Below are positions 56,595-64,000 of a DNA stretch of 64,000 nt, in pieces. The notes beneath the pieces were generated by a model that was not told the DNA's origin, made no database searches, and was given only the letters and a program-made list of their open reading frames with translations. Positions within the stretch are counted from its first letter, which is position 1. The number at the start of each line of letters is the position of its first letter. The position numbers were made by a program, and so were the translations under genes. The DNA comes from Pseudomonas helleri (GTDB lineage Bacteria > Pseudomonadota > Gammaproteobacteria > Pseudomonadales > Pseudomonadaceae), in NCBI RefSeq assembly GCF_009600315.1, contig NZ_WIWC01000023.1, forward strand, positions 1 through 64,000. Reading direction: 5' to 3'.

Positions 56595-57488
56595 TCAAAG
56601 TGGATTAAGTTGCGCTTTCAACAGGTCGCGGAACGTTTGGATCAGCGGCTCACGGCTACGGCCCCGGCGTACGATCATTGAAAAAGGCGCCTGATAGCCA
56701 AAGGTCGCAGGCAACAGCACGCGCAAGTCGCCCTTTTCTACCCAAGGTTCGGCGTAGTGTTCGGGCAAGTAACCGATGTAAGCGCCCGACAGCACCAGAA
56801 TCAGTTGTGCCTCCATGCTGTCGACTGTGGCGGCGCTGTGCTTGAAGCCATGACGCGCCAGCTCGGCCTGACTCCAGTAACCCCGACCGACCATGCGCTG
56901 CTGGGTGATCACTGGCTCAGGGATGCGACGCTCGACAAACAGTGGATGACGGCTACTGCAATACAGCCAGTGTTGTTCGCGGTACAGCGGTTGATAGAGC
57001 AACCCGCTCATGCGTGACGAAAATGCGCCAATGGCCAAATCAAGGCGGTTGTCCTGCACCCCCAATTGCAGTTCGTAGGGGCTCATCACCGATAAATGCA
57101 GGTGAACCGCCGGGTGCTCCTGACTGTAGGCACCAATCGCTTCGGCAAACGGCAAGGCTTTGTCGCTGACGGTTGAGTCGATGACCCCCAGGTTCAAGGT
57201 GCCGCGTAATTCACCTTTGAGCGCCGCCGCGTATTGTTCAAAACCTTCCAGTTCGCCCAACAGGCGCAGGGTTTCCTGATGGAACAGCTCACCCTTGCTG
57301 GTCAGGCTGAACCCGCCTCGGCCGCGATGGCACAACACCAGACCCAGACTGGCCTCCAGCTGACTCATATAGGTACTGATCGCCGAGGTGGACAGGTTGA
57401 GCGCCTGCTGTGCATTGGCAAAGCCTTGATGGCGAACAACGCTGGTAAATATTCGCAATAGTTTCAGGTCGGGTAAAGCGTTGGCCAT
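56595..57488 (-). CDS. gbuR: LysR-type regulator of the guanidinobutyrate locus
   Basis: The 297-residue LysR regulator has an N-terminal helix-turn-helix (NAQQALNLSTSAISTYMSQLE) and a substrate-binding domain. It is divergent from gbuA with a 236-base gap that includes a CCTCTCCC-type repeat. In P. aeruginosa the same arrangement is GbuR (PA1422) and GbuA (PA1421), as I recall. Confidence 0.85.
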   Translation of the reverse strand: MANALPDLKLLRIFTSVVRHQGFANAQQALNLSTSAISTYMSQLEASLGLVLCHRGRGGFSLTSKGELFHQETLRLLGELEGFEQYAAALKGELRGTLNLGVIDSTVSDKALPFAEAIGAYSQEHPAVHLHLSVMSPYELQLGVQDNRLDLAIGAFSSRMSGLLYQPLYREQHWLYCSSRHPLFVERRIPEPVITQQRMVGRGYWSQAELARHGFKHSAATVDSMEAQLILVLSGAYIGYLPEHYAEPWVEKGDLRVLLPATFGYQAPFSMIVRRGRSREPLIQTFRDLLKAQLNPL

Positions 57489-57527
57489 ACGGGCTCCGGG
57501 CTTATTTCAGATCGGCGGTGTGGCTTG

Positions 57528-57587
57528 CCCTCACCCCAACCCTCTCCCAGAGGGAGAGGGGGCAGATATGTGGTGCTCTTGAAGCCA
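57528..57587. repeat. Single CCTCTCCC-type repeat
   Basis: CCCTCACCCCAACCCTCTCC followed by CAGAGGGAGAGGGGG, then GTGGTGCTCTTGAAGCC, which matches the unit of the 76-bp tandem at 45215. It lies between gbuR and gbuA. Confidence 0.8.
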
Positions 57588-57724
57588 AGGCGCAAAGTCT
57601 ACCCAGATCCCGACCATTAGTTTAGAAAAACCTGAACTAAGTATTTGCCCCCAGCGATTCTTCCCGCCTCGCAGCTTTCGCAGAATCGGCCGCCATAACC
57701 ACAACAAACGACGAGGCCCTTACC

Positions 57725-58675
57725 GTGGACAAAATTCTTCATCAACCACTGGGTGGCAATGAAATGCCACGCTTCGCCGGCATCGCCACCATGATGCGTT
57801 TGCCTCATTTACAATCCGCCGCCGGGCTGGACGCTGCCTTTGTCGGCGTGCCGCTGGACATCGGCACGTCGCTGCGCGCCGGCACTCGCTTCGGCCCTCG
57901 CGAAATCCGTGCCGAATCTGTGATGATCCGCCCCTACAACATGGCCACCGGCGCCGCCCCTTTCGACTCGCTCTCCGTGGCCGACATCGGCGACGTGGCG
58001 ATCAACACCTTCAATCTGTTGGACGCCGTGCGCATCATCGAGGAAGCCTACGACGAAATCCTTGAGCACAATGTGATCCCGATGACGCTGGGCGGCGACC
58101 ACACCATCACGCTGCCAATCCTGCGGGCGATCCATAAAAAGCACGGCAAGGTCGGACTGGTGCACATCGATGCCCACGCCGACGTCAACGACCATATGTT
58201 TGGCGAAAAAATCGCTCACGGCACCACCTTCCGCCGCGCCGTGGAAGAAGGCCTGCTGGATTGCGACCGCGTCGTGCAAATCGGCCTGCGCGCGCAGGGT
58301 TATACCGCTGAAGATTTCAACTGGAGCCGTAAACAAGGCTTCCGTGTGGTGCAGGCCGAAGAGTGCTGGCACAAATCCCTCGCCCCACTGATGGCCGAAG
58401 TCCGCGAGAAAGTCGGGGACGGCCCGGTGTACCTCAGCTTCGACATCGACGGCATTGACCCGGCATGGGCACCTGGCACCGGCACCCCCGAAATTGGCGG
58501 CCTGACCACCATTCAGGCGATTGAAGTGATCCGCGGTTGCCAAGGCCTCGACCTGGTGGGTTGCGATCTGGTAGAAGTCTCGCCGCCTTACGACACCACC
58601 GGTAACACCTCCTTGCTGGGCGCTAACTTGCTCTACGAAATGCTCTGCGTGCTCCCTGGCGTGACGCACCGCTGA
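57725..58675 (+). CDS. gbuA: Guanidinobutyrase/agmatinase-family enzyme
   Basis: The 316-residue ureohydrolase has the manganese motifs LGGDHTITLP, HIDAHADVNDH and SFDIDGIDPAWAPG. The start MDKILHQPLGGNEMPRFAGI is very close to P. aeruginosa GbuA as I recall it. GbuA hydrolyses 4-guanidinobutyrate to 4-aminobutyrate and urea. The GTG at 57725 is the start. Confidence 0.9.
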   Translation: MDKILHQPLGGNEMPRFAGIATMMRLPHLQSAAGLDAAFVGVPLDIGTSLRAGTRFGPREIRAESVMIRPYNMATGAAPFDSLSVADIGDVAINTFNLLDAVRIIEEAYDEILEHNVIPMTLGGDHTITLPILRAIHKKHGKVGLVHIDAHADVNDHMFGEKIAHGTTFRRAVEEGLLDCDRVVQIGLRAQGYTAEDFNWSRKQGFRVVQAEECWHKSLAPLMAEVREKVGDGPVYLSFDIDGIDPAWAPGTGTPEIGGLTTIQAIEVIRGCQGLDLVGCDLVEVSPPYDTTGNTSLLGANLLYEMLCVLPGVTHR

Positions 58676-58684
58676 GGATCGAAC

Positions 58685-59110
58685 ATGAGCGATCGCGATG
58701 AGGTGCTCGGCGCTGCGGCTGAACTGGTTTCAGCGTTTGCGCGCAATGATCGTGAAGCCTATTTCGGCGCATTCAGCGCCGATGCCAGCTTCGTGTTTTA
58801 CACCCTGCCCCAGCCCTTGCTGAACCGCGACGCCTATCAGGCATTGTGGGACAGCTGGCGCCGGGACGAGGGCTTCGAGGTGCTGAGCTGCACCTCGAGC
58901 AACGCCTTTGTCAGCCTGCACGGTGACATGGCGGTGTTTGTGCATGACGTGGCCACCGAGCTGCGCATGCATGGGGAGCAACTTTTTAGCCAGGAACGCG
59001 AGACCATTGTCTTCAAGAGGCAAGGATCGAGCGCACAAGAACAACAAGGCCTGTGGCTGGCCTGTCATGAACATTTGTCCGCGATGCCGGAAGGGCTGCC
59101 GCCCCCTTAG
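58685..59110 (+). CDS. NTF2-like (SnoaL-type) protein
   Basis: The 141-residue protein has a cone-shaped NTF2 fold pattern (AELVSAFARNDREAYFGAFSADASFVFYTLPQPL). It starts 9 bases after gbuA in the same operon. The equivalent P. aeruginosa gene, between gbuA and a transporter, has no known function. Confidence 0.8.
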   Translation: MSDRDEVLGAAAELVSAFARNDREAYFGAFSADASFVFYTLPQPLLNRDAYQALWDSWRRDEGFEVLSCTSSNAFVSLHGDMAVFVHDVATELRMHGEQLFSQERETIVFKRQGSSAQEQQGLWLACHEHLSAMPEGLPPP

Positions 59111-59131
59111 CCAATGTGATCGGAGCTGATC

Positions 59132-60643
59132 ATGAATAATAAAAATAACCATAAAAATGTGCGTCAGATAGAAACCCACGGGGTCGAACAGATCCCGGAC
59201 AACGAGCGCAGTGCCGGGCCAGGCGATTTGTTTCGCTTGATTTTCGGCGGCGCCAATACCTTTGCCACGGCCGTGCTGGGCAGTTTTCCCGTGCTGTTTG
59301 GTCTGTCGTTTGAAGCCGGGCTCTGGGCCATTGTGCTCGGGGTCGTCATCGGTTCGCTGATACTGGCGCCGATGGGCCTGTTCGGGCCCATCAATGGCAC
59401 CAGTAACGCCGTGTCTTCCGGGGCGCATTTCGGCGTGCACGGACGCATTGTCGGCTCGTTCCTGTCGCTGCTGACGGCCATCGCGTTCTTTTCACTCTCG
59501 GTGTGGAGTTCCGGCGATGCGTTGATCGGCGGCGCCAAACGCATGATCGGTCTACCCGAAACCGACCTGAGTCTGGGCCTGGCCTATGGCGTGTTCGCGA
59601 TTCTGGTGTTGACCGTCTGCATCTACGGCTTCCGCTTTATGCTGTGGGTCAACCGCATTGCCGTGTGGGCCGCAAGCCTGCTGTTTCTACTGGGGATTTT
59701 CGCGTTTGCTCCGGCCTTTGACAGCCATTTCGCCGGCAGTGTCGCACTCGGTCAAACCGGCTTTTGGGCCGCCTTTATAGGCGCTGCACTGGTGGCCATG
59801 AGCAATCCGATTTCCTTCGGCGCGTTCCTCGGCGACTGGTCCCGCTACATCCCCCGCCACACACCCAAGCGTCGTATCTTGCTGGCGGTGATTGCAGCGC
59901 AGCTCGCGACGTTGATCCCGTTTGTGTTTGGTCTGGCGACCGCCACCATCGTGGCTAGCAACGCACCGGACTATATCGCCGCCAATAACTATGTCGGCGG
60001 GCTGCTGGCGGTAGCGCCGAGCTGGTTCTTTCTGCCGGTGTGCCTGATCGCCCTGATCGGCGGCATGTCCACTGGCACCACGTCGCTGTATGGCACCGGG
60101 CTGGATTTGTCCAGCGTGTTCCCCCGACTGTTGTCGCGGGTCAAGGCGACGTTGCTGATCGGGGTCATGTCGATTGCCTTCATCTTTATAGGCCGCTTCG
60201 CCGCGAATCTGGTGCAAAGCGTCTCGACCTTTGCTGTCTTGATCATCACCTGCACCACGCCGTGGATGGTGATCATGATCATCGGCCTGATCACACGCCG
60301 CGGTTTCTATTGCCCGGATGACTTGCAGGTGTTCACCCGTGGCGAGCGCGGCGGTCGCTACTGGTTCAAGCACGGCTGGAACTGGCGCGGACTGGGCGCC
60401 TGGATTCCCAGCGCGCTGGTGGGCCTGTGCTTCGTCAACTTGCCGGGCCAGTTCGTCGGGCCACTGGGCAATCTGGCCCAAGGCATCGACATCAGCCTGC
60501 CGGTCACACTCGGTTTGGCGTCGCTGATGTACCTGGCCCTGCTCAGCCTGTTCCCGGAACCTGGCGCGGTCTTTGCGCCCGATGATCCGCGCCGTGAGCG
60601 CACCGCTGCCCTGAAACCTGCCGTGATGCCTCGCATCGCCTGA
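59132..60643 (+). CDS. Purine-cytosine permease-like transporter (NCS1)
   Basis: The 503-residue transporter has about twelve membrane segments. It has the NCS1 features VNRIAVWAASLLFLLGIFAF and SFGAFLGDWSRYIPRHTPK. It lies in the gbu operon and probably takes up guanidinobutyrate or a related compound; substrate is inferred from context. Confidence 0.85.
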   Translation: MNNKNNHKNVRQIETHGVEQIPDNERSAGPGDLFRLIFGGANTFATAVLGSFPVLFGLSFEAGLWAIVLGVVIGSLILAPMGLFGPINGTSNAVSSGAHFGVHGRIVGSFLSLLTAIAFFSLSVWSSGDALIGGAKRMIGLPETDLSLGLAYGVFAILVLTVCIYGFRFMLWVNRIAVWAASLLFLLGIFAFAPAFDSHFAGSVALGQTGFWAAFIGAALVAMSNPISFGAFLGDWSRYIPRHTPKRRILLAVIAAQLATLIPFVFGLATATIVASNAPDYIAANNYVGGLLAVAPSWFFLPVCLIALIGGMSTGTTSLYGTGLDLSSVFPRLLSRVKATLLIGVMSIAFIFIGRFAANLVQSVSTFAVLIITCTTPWMVIMIIGLITRRGFYCPDDLQVFTRGERGGRYWFKHGWNWRGLGAWIPSALVGLCFVNLPGQFVGPLGNLAQGIDISLPVTLGLASLMYLALLSLFPEPGAVFAPDDPRRERTAALKPAVMPRIA

Positions 60644-60677
60644 GCGCCTCATAACAATAAACTGGAGATTCGCCCTC

Positions 60678-62057
60678 ATGGCTTTAGATCTACTGGTCGT
60701 CCTTATCTACGCTGCGGCAATGCTGGTGCTGGGTTACTACGGCATGCGCAAGGCTAAAACCCACGAAGACTATTTGGTGGCAGGTCGCAACCTGGGCCCG
60801 ACGTTGTACATGGGCACCATGGCCGCCACCGTGCTGGGCGGCGCGTCAACCGTCGGCACCGTGCGCTTGGGTTATGTGCACGGGATTTCCGGCTTTTGGC
60901 TATGCGCCGCGCTGGGTTGCGGAATCATCGCGCTCAACCTGTTTCTGGCCAAGCCGCTGCTCAAGCTCAAAATTTTCACCGTGACTCAGGTGCTGGAAAA
61001 GCGTTACAACCCGATGGCCCGTCAGGCCAGTGCCGTGATCATGCTGGCCTACGCACTGATGATCGGGGTGACATCCATTCTGGCCATCGGCACCGTGTTG
61101 GAAGTGCTCTTCGGTCTGCCCTTCTGGGTTTCGGTACTGCTGGGCGGCGGCGTGGTCGTGGTGTACTCGACCATTGGCGGCATGTGGTCGCTGACTTTGA
61201 CTGACATCGTGCAGTTTGTGATCAAAACCGTCGGCCTGATGTTTGTCCTGCTGCCGATTTGCCTGTACCGAGTGGGCGGCTGGGATGAACTGGTGAGCAA
61301 ACTGCCCGCCGCAAGCTTCAGCTTTACCAGCATCGGCTGGGACACGATCATCACGTACTTCATGATCTACTTTTTCGGCATTCTGATCGGGCAAGACATC
61401 TGGCAGCGCGTGTTTACCGCCAAAACCCCAAAAGTGGCCCAGTATGCCGGCACCGTGGCCGGCGTCTATTGCGTCGTGTATGGCCTGACCTGCGCCCTGA
61501 TCGGCATGGCCGCCCACGTGCTGATTCCGGATTTGGGCAACGTCAACAACGCCTTTGCCGCCATCGTCAAAATGTCGCTGCCGGACGGCATTCGCGGGCT
61601 GGTGATTGCCGCTGCACTGGCCGCCATGATGTCCACCGCCAGCGCCGGTTTGCTGGCGGCTTCCACGGTGCTGACCGAAGACCTGCTGCCTAAATTGCGC
61701 GGCGGCAAGCAATCGAGCCTAGCCATCAACCGGCTGTTTACTTTGTTGACCGGCTTTGCCGTGCTGGGAATCGCACTGGTGGTCAATGACGTGATCAGCG
61801 CCCTCACCTTGGCCTATAACCTGCTGGTCGGCGGCATGCTGGTGCCATTGATCGGGGCGATATTCTGGAAACGCGCCACCACTGCCGGCGCCATTACCAG
61901 CATGGGGCTGGGCTTTATCACGGCCTTGGTGTTTATGTTCAAGGATGGGCTGGAAGCCAACACGCCGATTTACTACAGCCTGGGTGTGGCCTTGGTCAGT
62001 TTTGTGCTGGTCAGCCTGACGGCCCGACGCCCTGCCACGCTGGCAAGCGCCGTCTGA
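60678..62057 (+). CDS. Sodium:solute symporter family transporter
   Basis: The 459-residue SSS-family protein has about thirteen membrane segments and the motifs YLVAGRNLGPT, GGASTVGTVRLGY and AAALAAMMSTASAGLLAAST, the sodium-site region. It ends the gbu operon and is followed by a hairpin. The substrate is probably related to gbu metabolism. Confidence 0.87.
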   Translation: MALDLLVVLIYAAAMLVLGYYGMRKAKTHEDYLVAGRNLGPTLYMGTMAATVLGGASTVGTVRLGYVHGISGFWLCAALGCGIIALNLFLAKPLLKLKIFTVTQVLEKRYNPMARQASAVIMLAYALMIGVTSILAIGTVLEVLFGLPFWVSVLLGGGVVVVYSTIGGMWSLTLTDIVQFVIKTVGLMFVLLPICLYRVGGWDELVSKLPAASFSFTSIGWDTIITYFMIYFFGILIGQDIWQRVFTAKTPKVAQYAGTVAGVYCVVYGLTCALIGMAAHVLIPDLGNVNNAFAAIVKMSLPDGIRGLVIAAALAAMMSTASAGLLAASTVLTEDLLPKLRGGKQSSLAINRLFTLLTGFAVLGIALVVNDVISALTLAYNLLVGGMLVPLIGAIFWKRATTAGAITSMGLGFITALVFMFKDGLEANTPIYYSLGVALVSFVLVSLTARRPATLASAV

Positions 62058-62064
62058 GACTGAG

Positions 62065-62097
62065 CCTGCAGGAGCAACCGGGTGTTGCTTCTGCAGG
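62065..62097. terminator. Bidirectional terminator hairpin
   Basis: CCTGCAGGAGCAAC and GTTGCTTCTGCAGG form a 14-bp stem with a 5-base loop. It ends the gbu operon on one strand and the small PA1414-like transcript on the other. Confidence 0.7.
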
Positions 62098-62108
62098 AGG
62101 GTACCGAC

Positions 62109-62234
62109 TTACCGCCGGCGTTGCGGCCGACGGCGCGGATCTTCGACCGGGATCGGCACAGGTTGCATGGGCGGCTCAAGCAAACCCAAGGCAACGCCGA
62201 GGTCATGGAGCCAGGTTTGCAGTTTGTCTTTCAT
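62109..62234 (-). CDS. 41-residue PA1414-like small protein
   Basis: The ORF starts at an ATG with GGGGGAAAT directly upstream and encodes MKDKLQTWLHDLGVALGLLE and 21 more residues ending in an Arg-rich tail. I recall P. aeruginosa PA1414 as having a closely related opening (MKDKL...WLHGLGVALGLLEPP). Whether the peptide is functional or only part of the RNA is unknown. Confidence 0.75.
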   Translation of the reverse strand: MKDKLQTWLHDLGVALGLLEPPMQPVPIPVEDPRRRPQRRR

Positions 62235-62280
62235 ATTTCCCCCTTGGGGTCACGCTGGCGACGTTAATTCTGCGATCGCT

Positions 62281-62329
62281 TCAGACAGATAATAGTCCTA
62301 AGTCCTACAAGATGCTTGCTTAAGGTCAA
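62281..62329 (-). promoter_or_regulatory. Anr-type promoter of the PA1414-like locus
   Basis: On the minus strand TTGAC-CTTA-AGCAA (62329-62316) is an Anr box and TATTAT (62294-62289) is the -10. The box centre is about 41 bases from the predicted start at 62281, the class II activator distance, identical to hemN. Between them are two adjacent copies of TAGGACT. Confidence 0.8.
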
Positions 62330-62372
62330 TGAACTTTAGGCTAATCTCCTACATATAAGTCCTATATAGGGC

Positions 62373-63269
62373 CTACGCAGAAATCCCTTGTTGCAACGCT
62401 GAAACACTGGCGGGCCGTGCCTGCTGCAGCTCGATCCAAGCGTTGAGGTTGGCCCCCACCCGCCCTTTTCGCCACATCAGCCAGGTGGTGGCGTTGGAGA
62501 AAGGTTGTTGCAAAGGATGTACACGCGCATTTTCGCGCCCCGGCAAGCTGGCCAACATTGACGCGGGCATCAACGCGACCCCTGAACCGGCCACCACACA
62601 CGCCAGCATGCCTTGATACGACTCGATCTCCATGACCCGGCCCATCGCCGCCCGGTCGCTGGCATACCAGGCCTCAAGACGCGCCCGATACGAGCATCCC
62701 CTGCGGAAGGCAAACACCTCACTGCCCTGTACATCCTGAGCACGGGTAATCGCAGGGCGGTCAAGATCACTGATCAAGACCAGTTGCTCCTGGCAAAACT
62801 CAATGCCGTCCAGCCCGGCCAACTCCAGCGGTCCATCAACCAGCGCAGCATCCAGTTCCCCGGTCAGCAGGCCAGTGAGCAATTCGCCGCTGGGTGCTGA
62901 CTGCACCTGCAGATTCACCGCCGGGTAGGTCCGGTGATAGCGCGCCAGCAGACTTGGCAGATGAATAGCCGCCGTGCTGTACATGGTTCCCAATGTGAAC
63001 GTGCCAGACGGCATACCCCCTTGAACAGCACTCAGGGCTTCATCGTGCAGGGCGAAAAGACGCGCGGTGTAATCAAGCAGCACCTTACCTGCTGGCGACA
63101 ATTGCAAGCGTTGGCGCTCTCGCAAAAAAAGATCAACGCCCATCTGCTCTTCCAGTTGCTTGAGTCGGGTCGACAGATTAGAGGGCACCCGGTGCAAACG
63201 CTCAGCCGCACGGGTGATTGACCCTTCCTCGGCCACGGCCTGAAAAATCCGCAATTGGCTGAATTCCAC
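62373..63269 (-). CDS. LysR-type regulator
   Basis: The 298-residue regulator starts at GTG (VEFSQLRIFQAVAEEGSITRAAERLH), with TTGGAGAA upstream. The helix-turn-helix and a LysR substrate domain are clear. It is divergent from an MFS transporter with a 103-base gap and probably controls it. The in-frame ATG at 63296 adds residues unlike the family and is not used. Confidence 0.87.
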   Translation of the reverse strand: MEFSQLRIFQAVAEEGSITRAAERLHRVPSNLSTRLKQLEEQMGVDLFLRERQRLQLSPAGKVLLDYTARLFALHDEALSAVQGGMPSGTFTLGTMYSTAAIHLPSLLARYHRTYPAVNLQVQSAPSGELLTGLLTGELDAALVDGPLELAGLDGIEFCQEQLVLISDLDRPAITRAQDVQGSEVFAFRRGCSYRARLEAWYASDRAAMGRVMEIESYQGMLACVVAGSGVALMPASMLASLPGRENARVHPLQQPFSNATTWLMWRKGRVGANLNAWIELQQARPASVSALQQGISA

Positions 63270-63372
63270 CGCATTCTCCAAAACTGAACAAGTCACTCAC
63301 TATTATTCATTTTTATAGAATGTCAATGCTCGATAGCCTGACGGTCATTGTCTTCACTCAGGAATCAGCACC

Positions 63373-64000
63373 ATGTCTCCCCTGACCCGCTTGATCGCCA
63401 GCTTTATCGCGCTTGTTATGGCGATGGGCATTGGCCGTTTTTCACTCACCCCGCAATTGCCGCATTTGATCAGTGAAGGCCAGATTGACCTCACGGGTGC
63501 CGGCCTGATTGCGGCTGCCAATTACCTCGGATATTTGGTCGGCGCACTGGATGCGATGCGCGCCAAGCGTCCCGAACAAGTGCAGGCACGCTTGCACATC
63601 GGCTTGTGGCTGTGTGTCGGGCTGACGCTGGTGTCGTTCTGGGCGCACGGCTTTTGGCCCCATCTGCTGTTGCGCTTCGGCGCGGGTATCGCCAGTGCCT
63701 GGGTTATGGTGATGATCGCCTCACTGAGCCAGCAACTGGCCGTCAGTGCCAACCGTCCTCGACTGGGCGCACTGGTGTTTGCTGGGCCTGGCGTGGGTGT
63801 CCTGCTTACCGGCCTGCTGGCGCTGGTGTCTAACCTGTACGGGCAAAGCTCGGCCACGCTGTGGCTGATTTACGCGGCGGCTGCTCTGATCATGGTGCTG
63901 GGTATTAGCCCTCTATTGCCAAAACCGGCCGCACTTCCCGTTCAAGCTCCGATTGCCCCCCGTGCAGCCCGCCAACCCGGCATTAGCCGGCTGGGCGCCA
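63373..64000 (+). CDS. YbfB/YjiJ-family MFS transporter, 5' part
   Basis: The first 209 residues are present and the rest lies outside the window. The start MSPLTRLIASFIALVMAMGIGRFSLTP is the YbfB/YjiJ family signature, and several membrane segments follow. The substrate is unknown. Confidence 0.82.
   Translation, partial: MSPLTRLIASFIALVMAMGIGRFSLTPQLPHLISEGQIDLTGAGLIAAANYLGYLVGALDAMRAKRPEQVQARLHIGLWLCVGLTLVSFWAHGFWPHLLLRFGAGIASAWVMVMIASLSQQLAVSANRPRLGALVFAGPGVGVLLTGLLALVSNLYGQSSATLWLIYAAAALIMVLGISPLLPKPAALPVQAPIAPRAARQPGISRLGA

Larger units (their letters stand above)
62065..62281 (-). ncRNA. sicX: Predicted SicX-like small RNA transcript
   Basis: The predicted start near 62281, from a good -10 and an Anr box, and the hairpin at 62065-62097 give a transcript of about 217 bases. 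In P. aeruginosa, PA1414 encodes a short ORF and produces the low-oxygen, Anr-dependent sRNA SicX. The order here (after the gbu operon) agrees with that locus. The identity is inferred from ORF and position; the RNA itself is not shown. Confidence 0.6.

Noticed and set aside
59687..60679. 330-codon minus-strand frame opposite the NCS1 transporter
   Set aside because: Gln/Arg/His-rich antisense frame with no domain.

Overview
The window is a piece of a Pseudomonas chromosome, not P. aeruginosa, and probably from the P. fluorescens lineage in the broad sense. The main evidence is two tandem ccoNOQP operons followed by ccoGHIS, hemN, anr and apt. Other Pseudomonas blocks support it: phhRABC, scpAB/rluB, a Cpx-like operon, plpD/recQ and the gbu catabolic locus. 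Several intergenic repeat families typical of the genus are also present. Species assignment is inference from gene content and recalled gene order only.

Layout. 1-1542: end of a DUF3304 lipoprotein gene and a small alpha/beta hydrolase. 1616-8337: two complete cbb3 cytochrome oxidase operons. 8469-9130: a Phd/PIN toxin-antitoxin pair sitting inside the cco region. 9347-17647: oxidase assembly genes ccoGHIS, a TauE/SafE-like membrane protein, hemN, anr and apt. 17963-27537, minus strand: a KAS III-like enzyme and flgFGHIJKL. 27867-32096: the PhhR regulator and the phenylalanine-degrading phhABC operon. 32264-35881: two small conserved-looking ORFs, an MFS transporter, arfB and an aromatic amino acid permease. 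35882-36597 is a long non-coding stretch with a tRNA-like remnant and a palindromic repeat. 36598-41439, minus strand: rluB, a DUF1289 gene, scpB, scpA, yciO and a PHP exonuclease. 41524-45161, plus strand: yciB, yciI and a CpxR/Spy/CpxA-like set. 45426-51842: nitroreductase, TrkH, an AraC regulator, an EamA exporter, a SelW-like protein and the PlpD-type patatin autotransporter. 51897-56577: MarR, RecQ, YecA, YbaN and TapT. 56595-62057: gbuR and the gbuA operon with two transporters. 62065-62329: a small ANR-type RNA/peptide locus. 62373-64000: LysR and a divergent MFS transporter, cut by the window edge.

How the parts work together. The left third is a low-oxygen respiration module: a terminal oxidase in two versions, its copper and heme assembly factors, oxygen-independent heme synthesis, and the Fe-S oxygen sensor Anr. 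Anr-type boxes (TTGAT-N4-ATCAA) are visible before hemN and before the second cco operon. A further well-positioned box lies far away at 62316-62329, in front of a 41-codon ORF that resembles P. aeruginosa PA1414, the locus of the hypoxia-induced sRNA SicX. That locus is the most interesting item in the window.

The two small catabolic loci (phh, gbu) each pair a dedicated regulator with enzymes, and gbu also carries uptake genes. The flagellar operon has a clear sigma-54 promoter, but flgBCDE is not next to it. Its neighbours (apt/anr on one side, phhR on the other) suggest rearrangement relative to P. aeruginosa.
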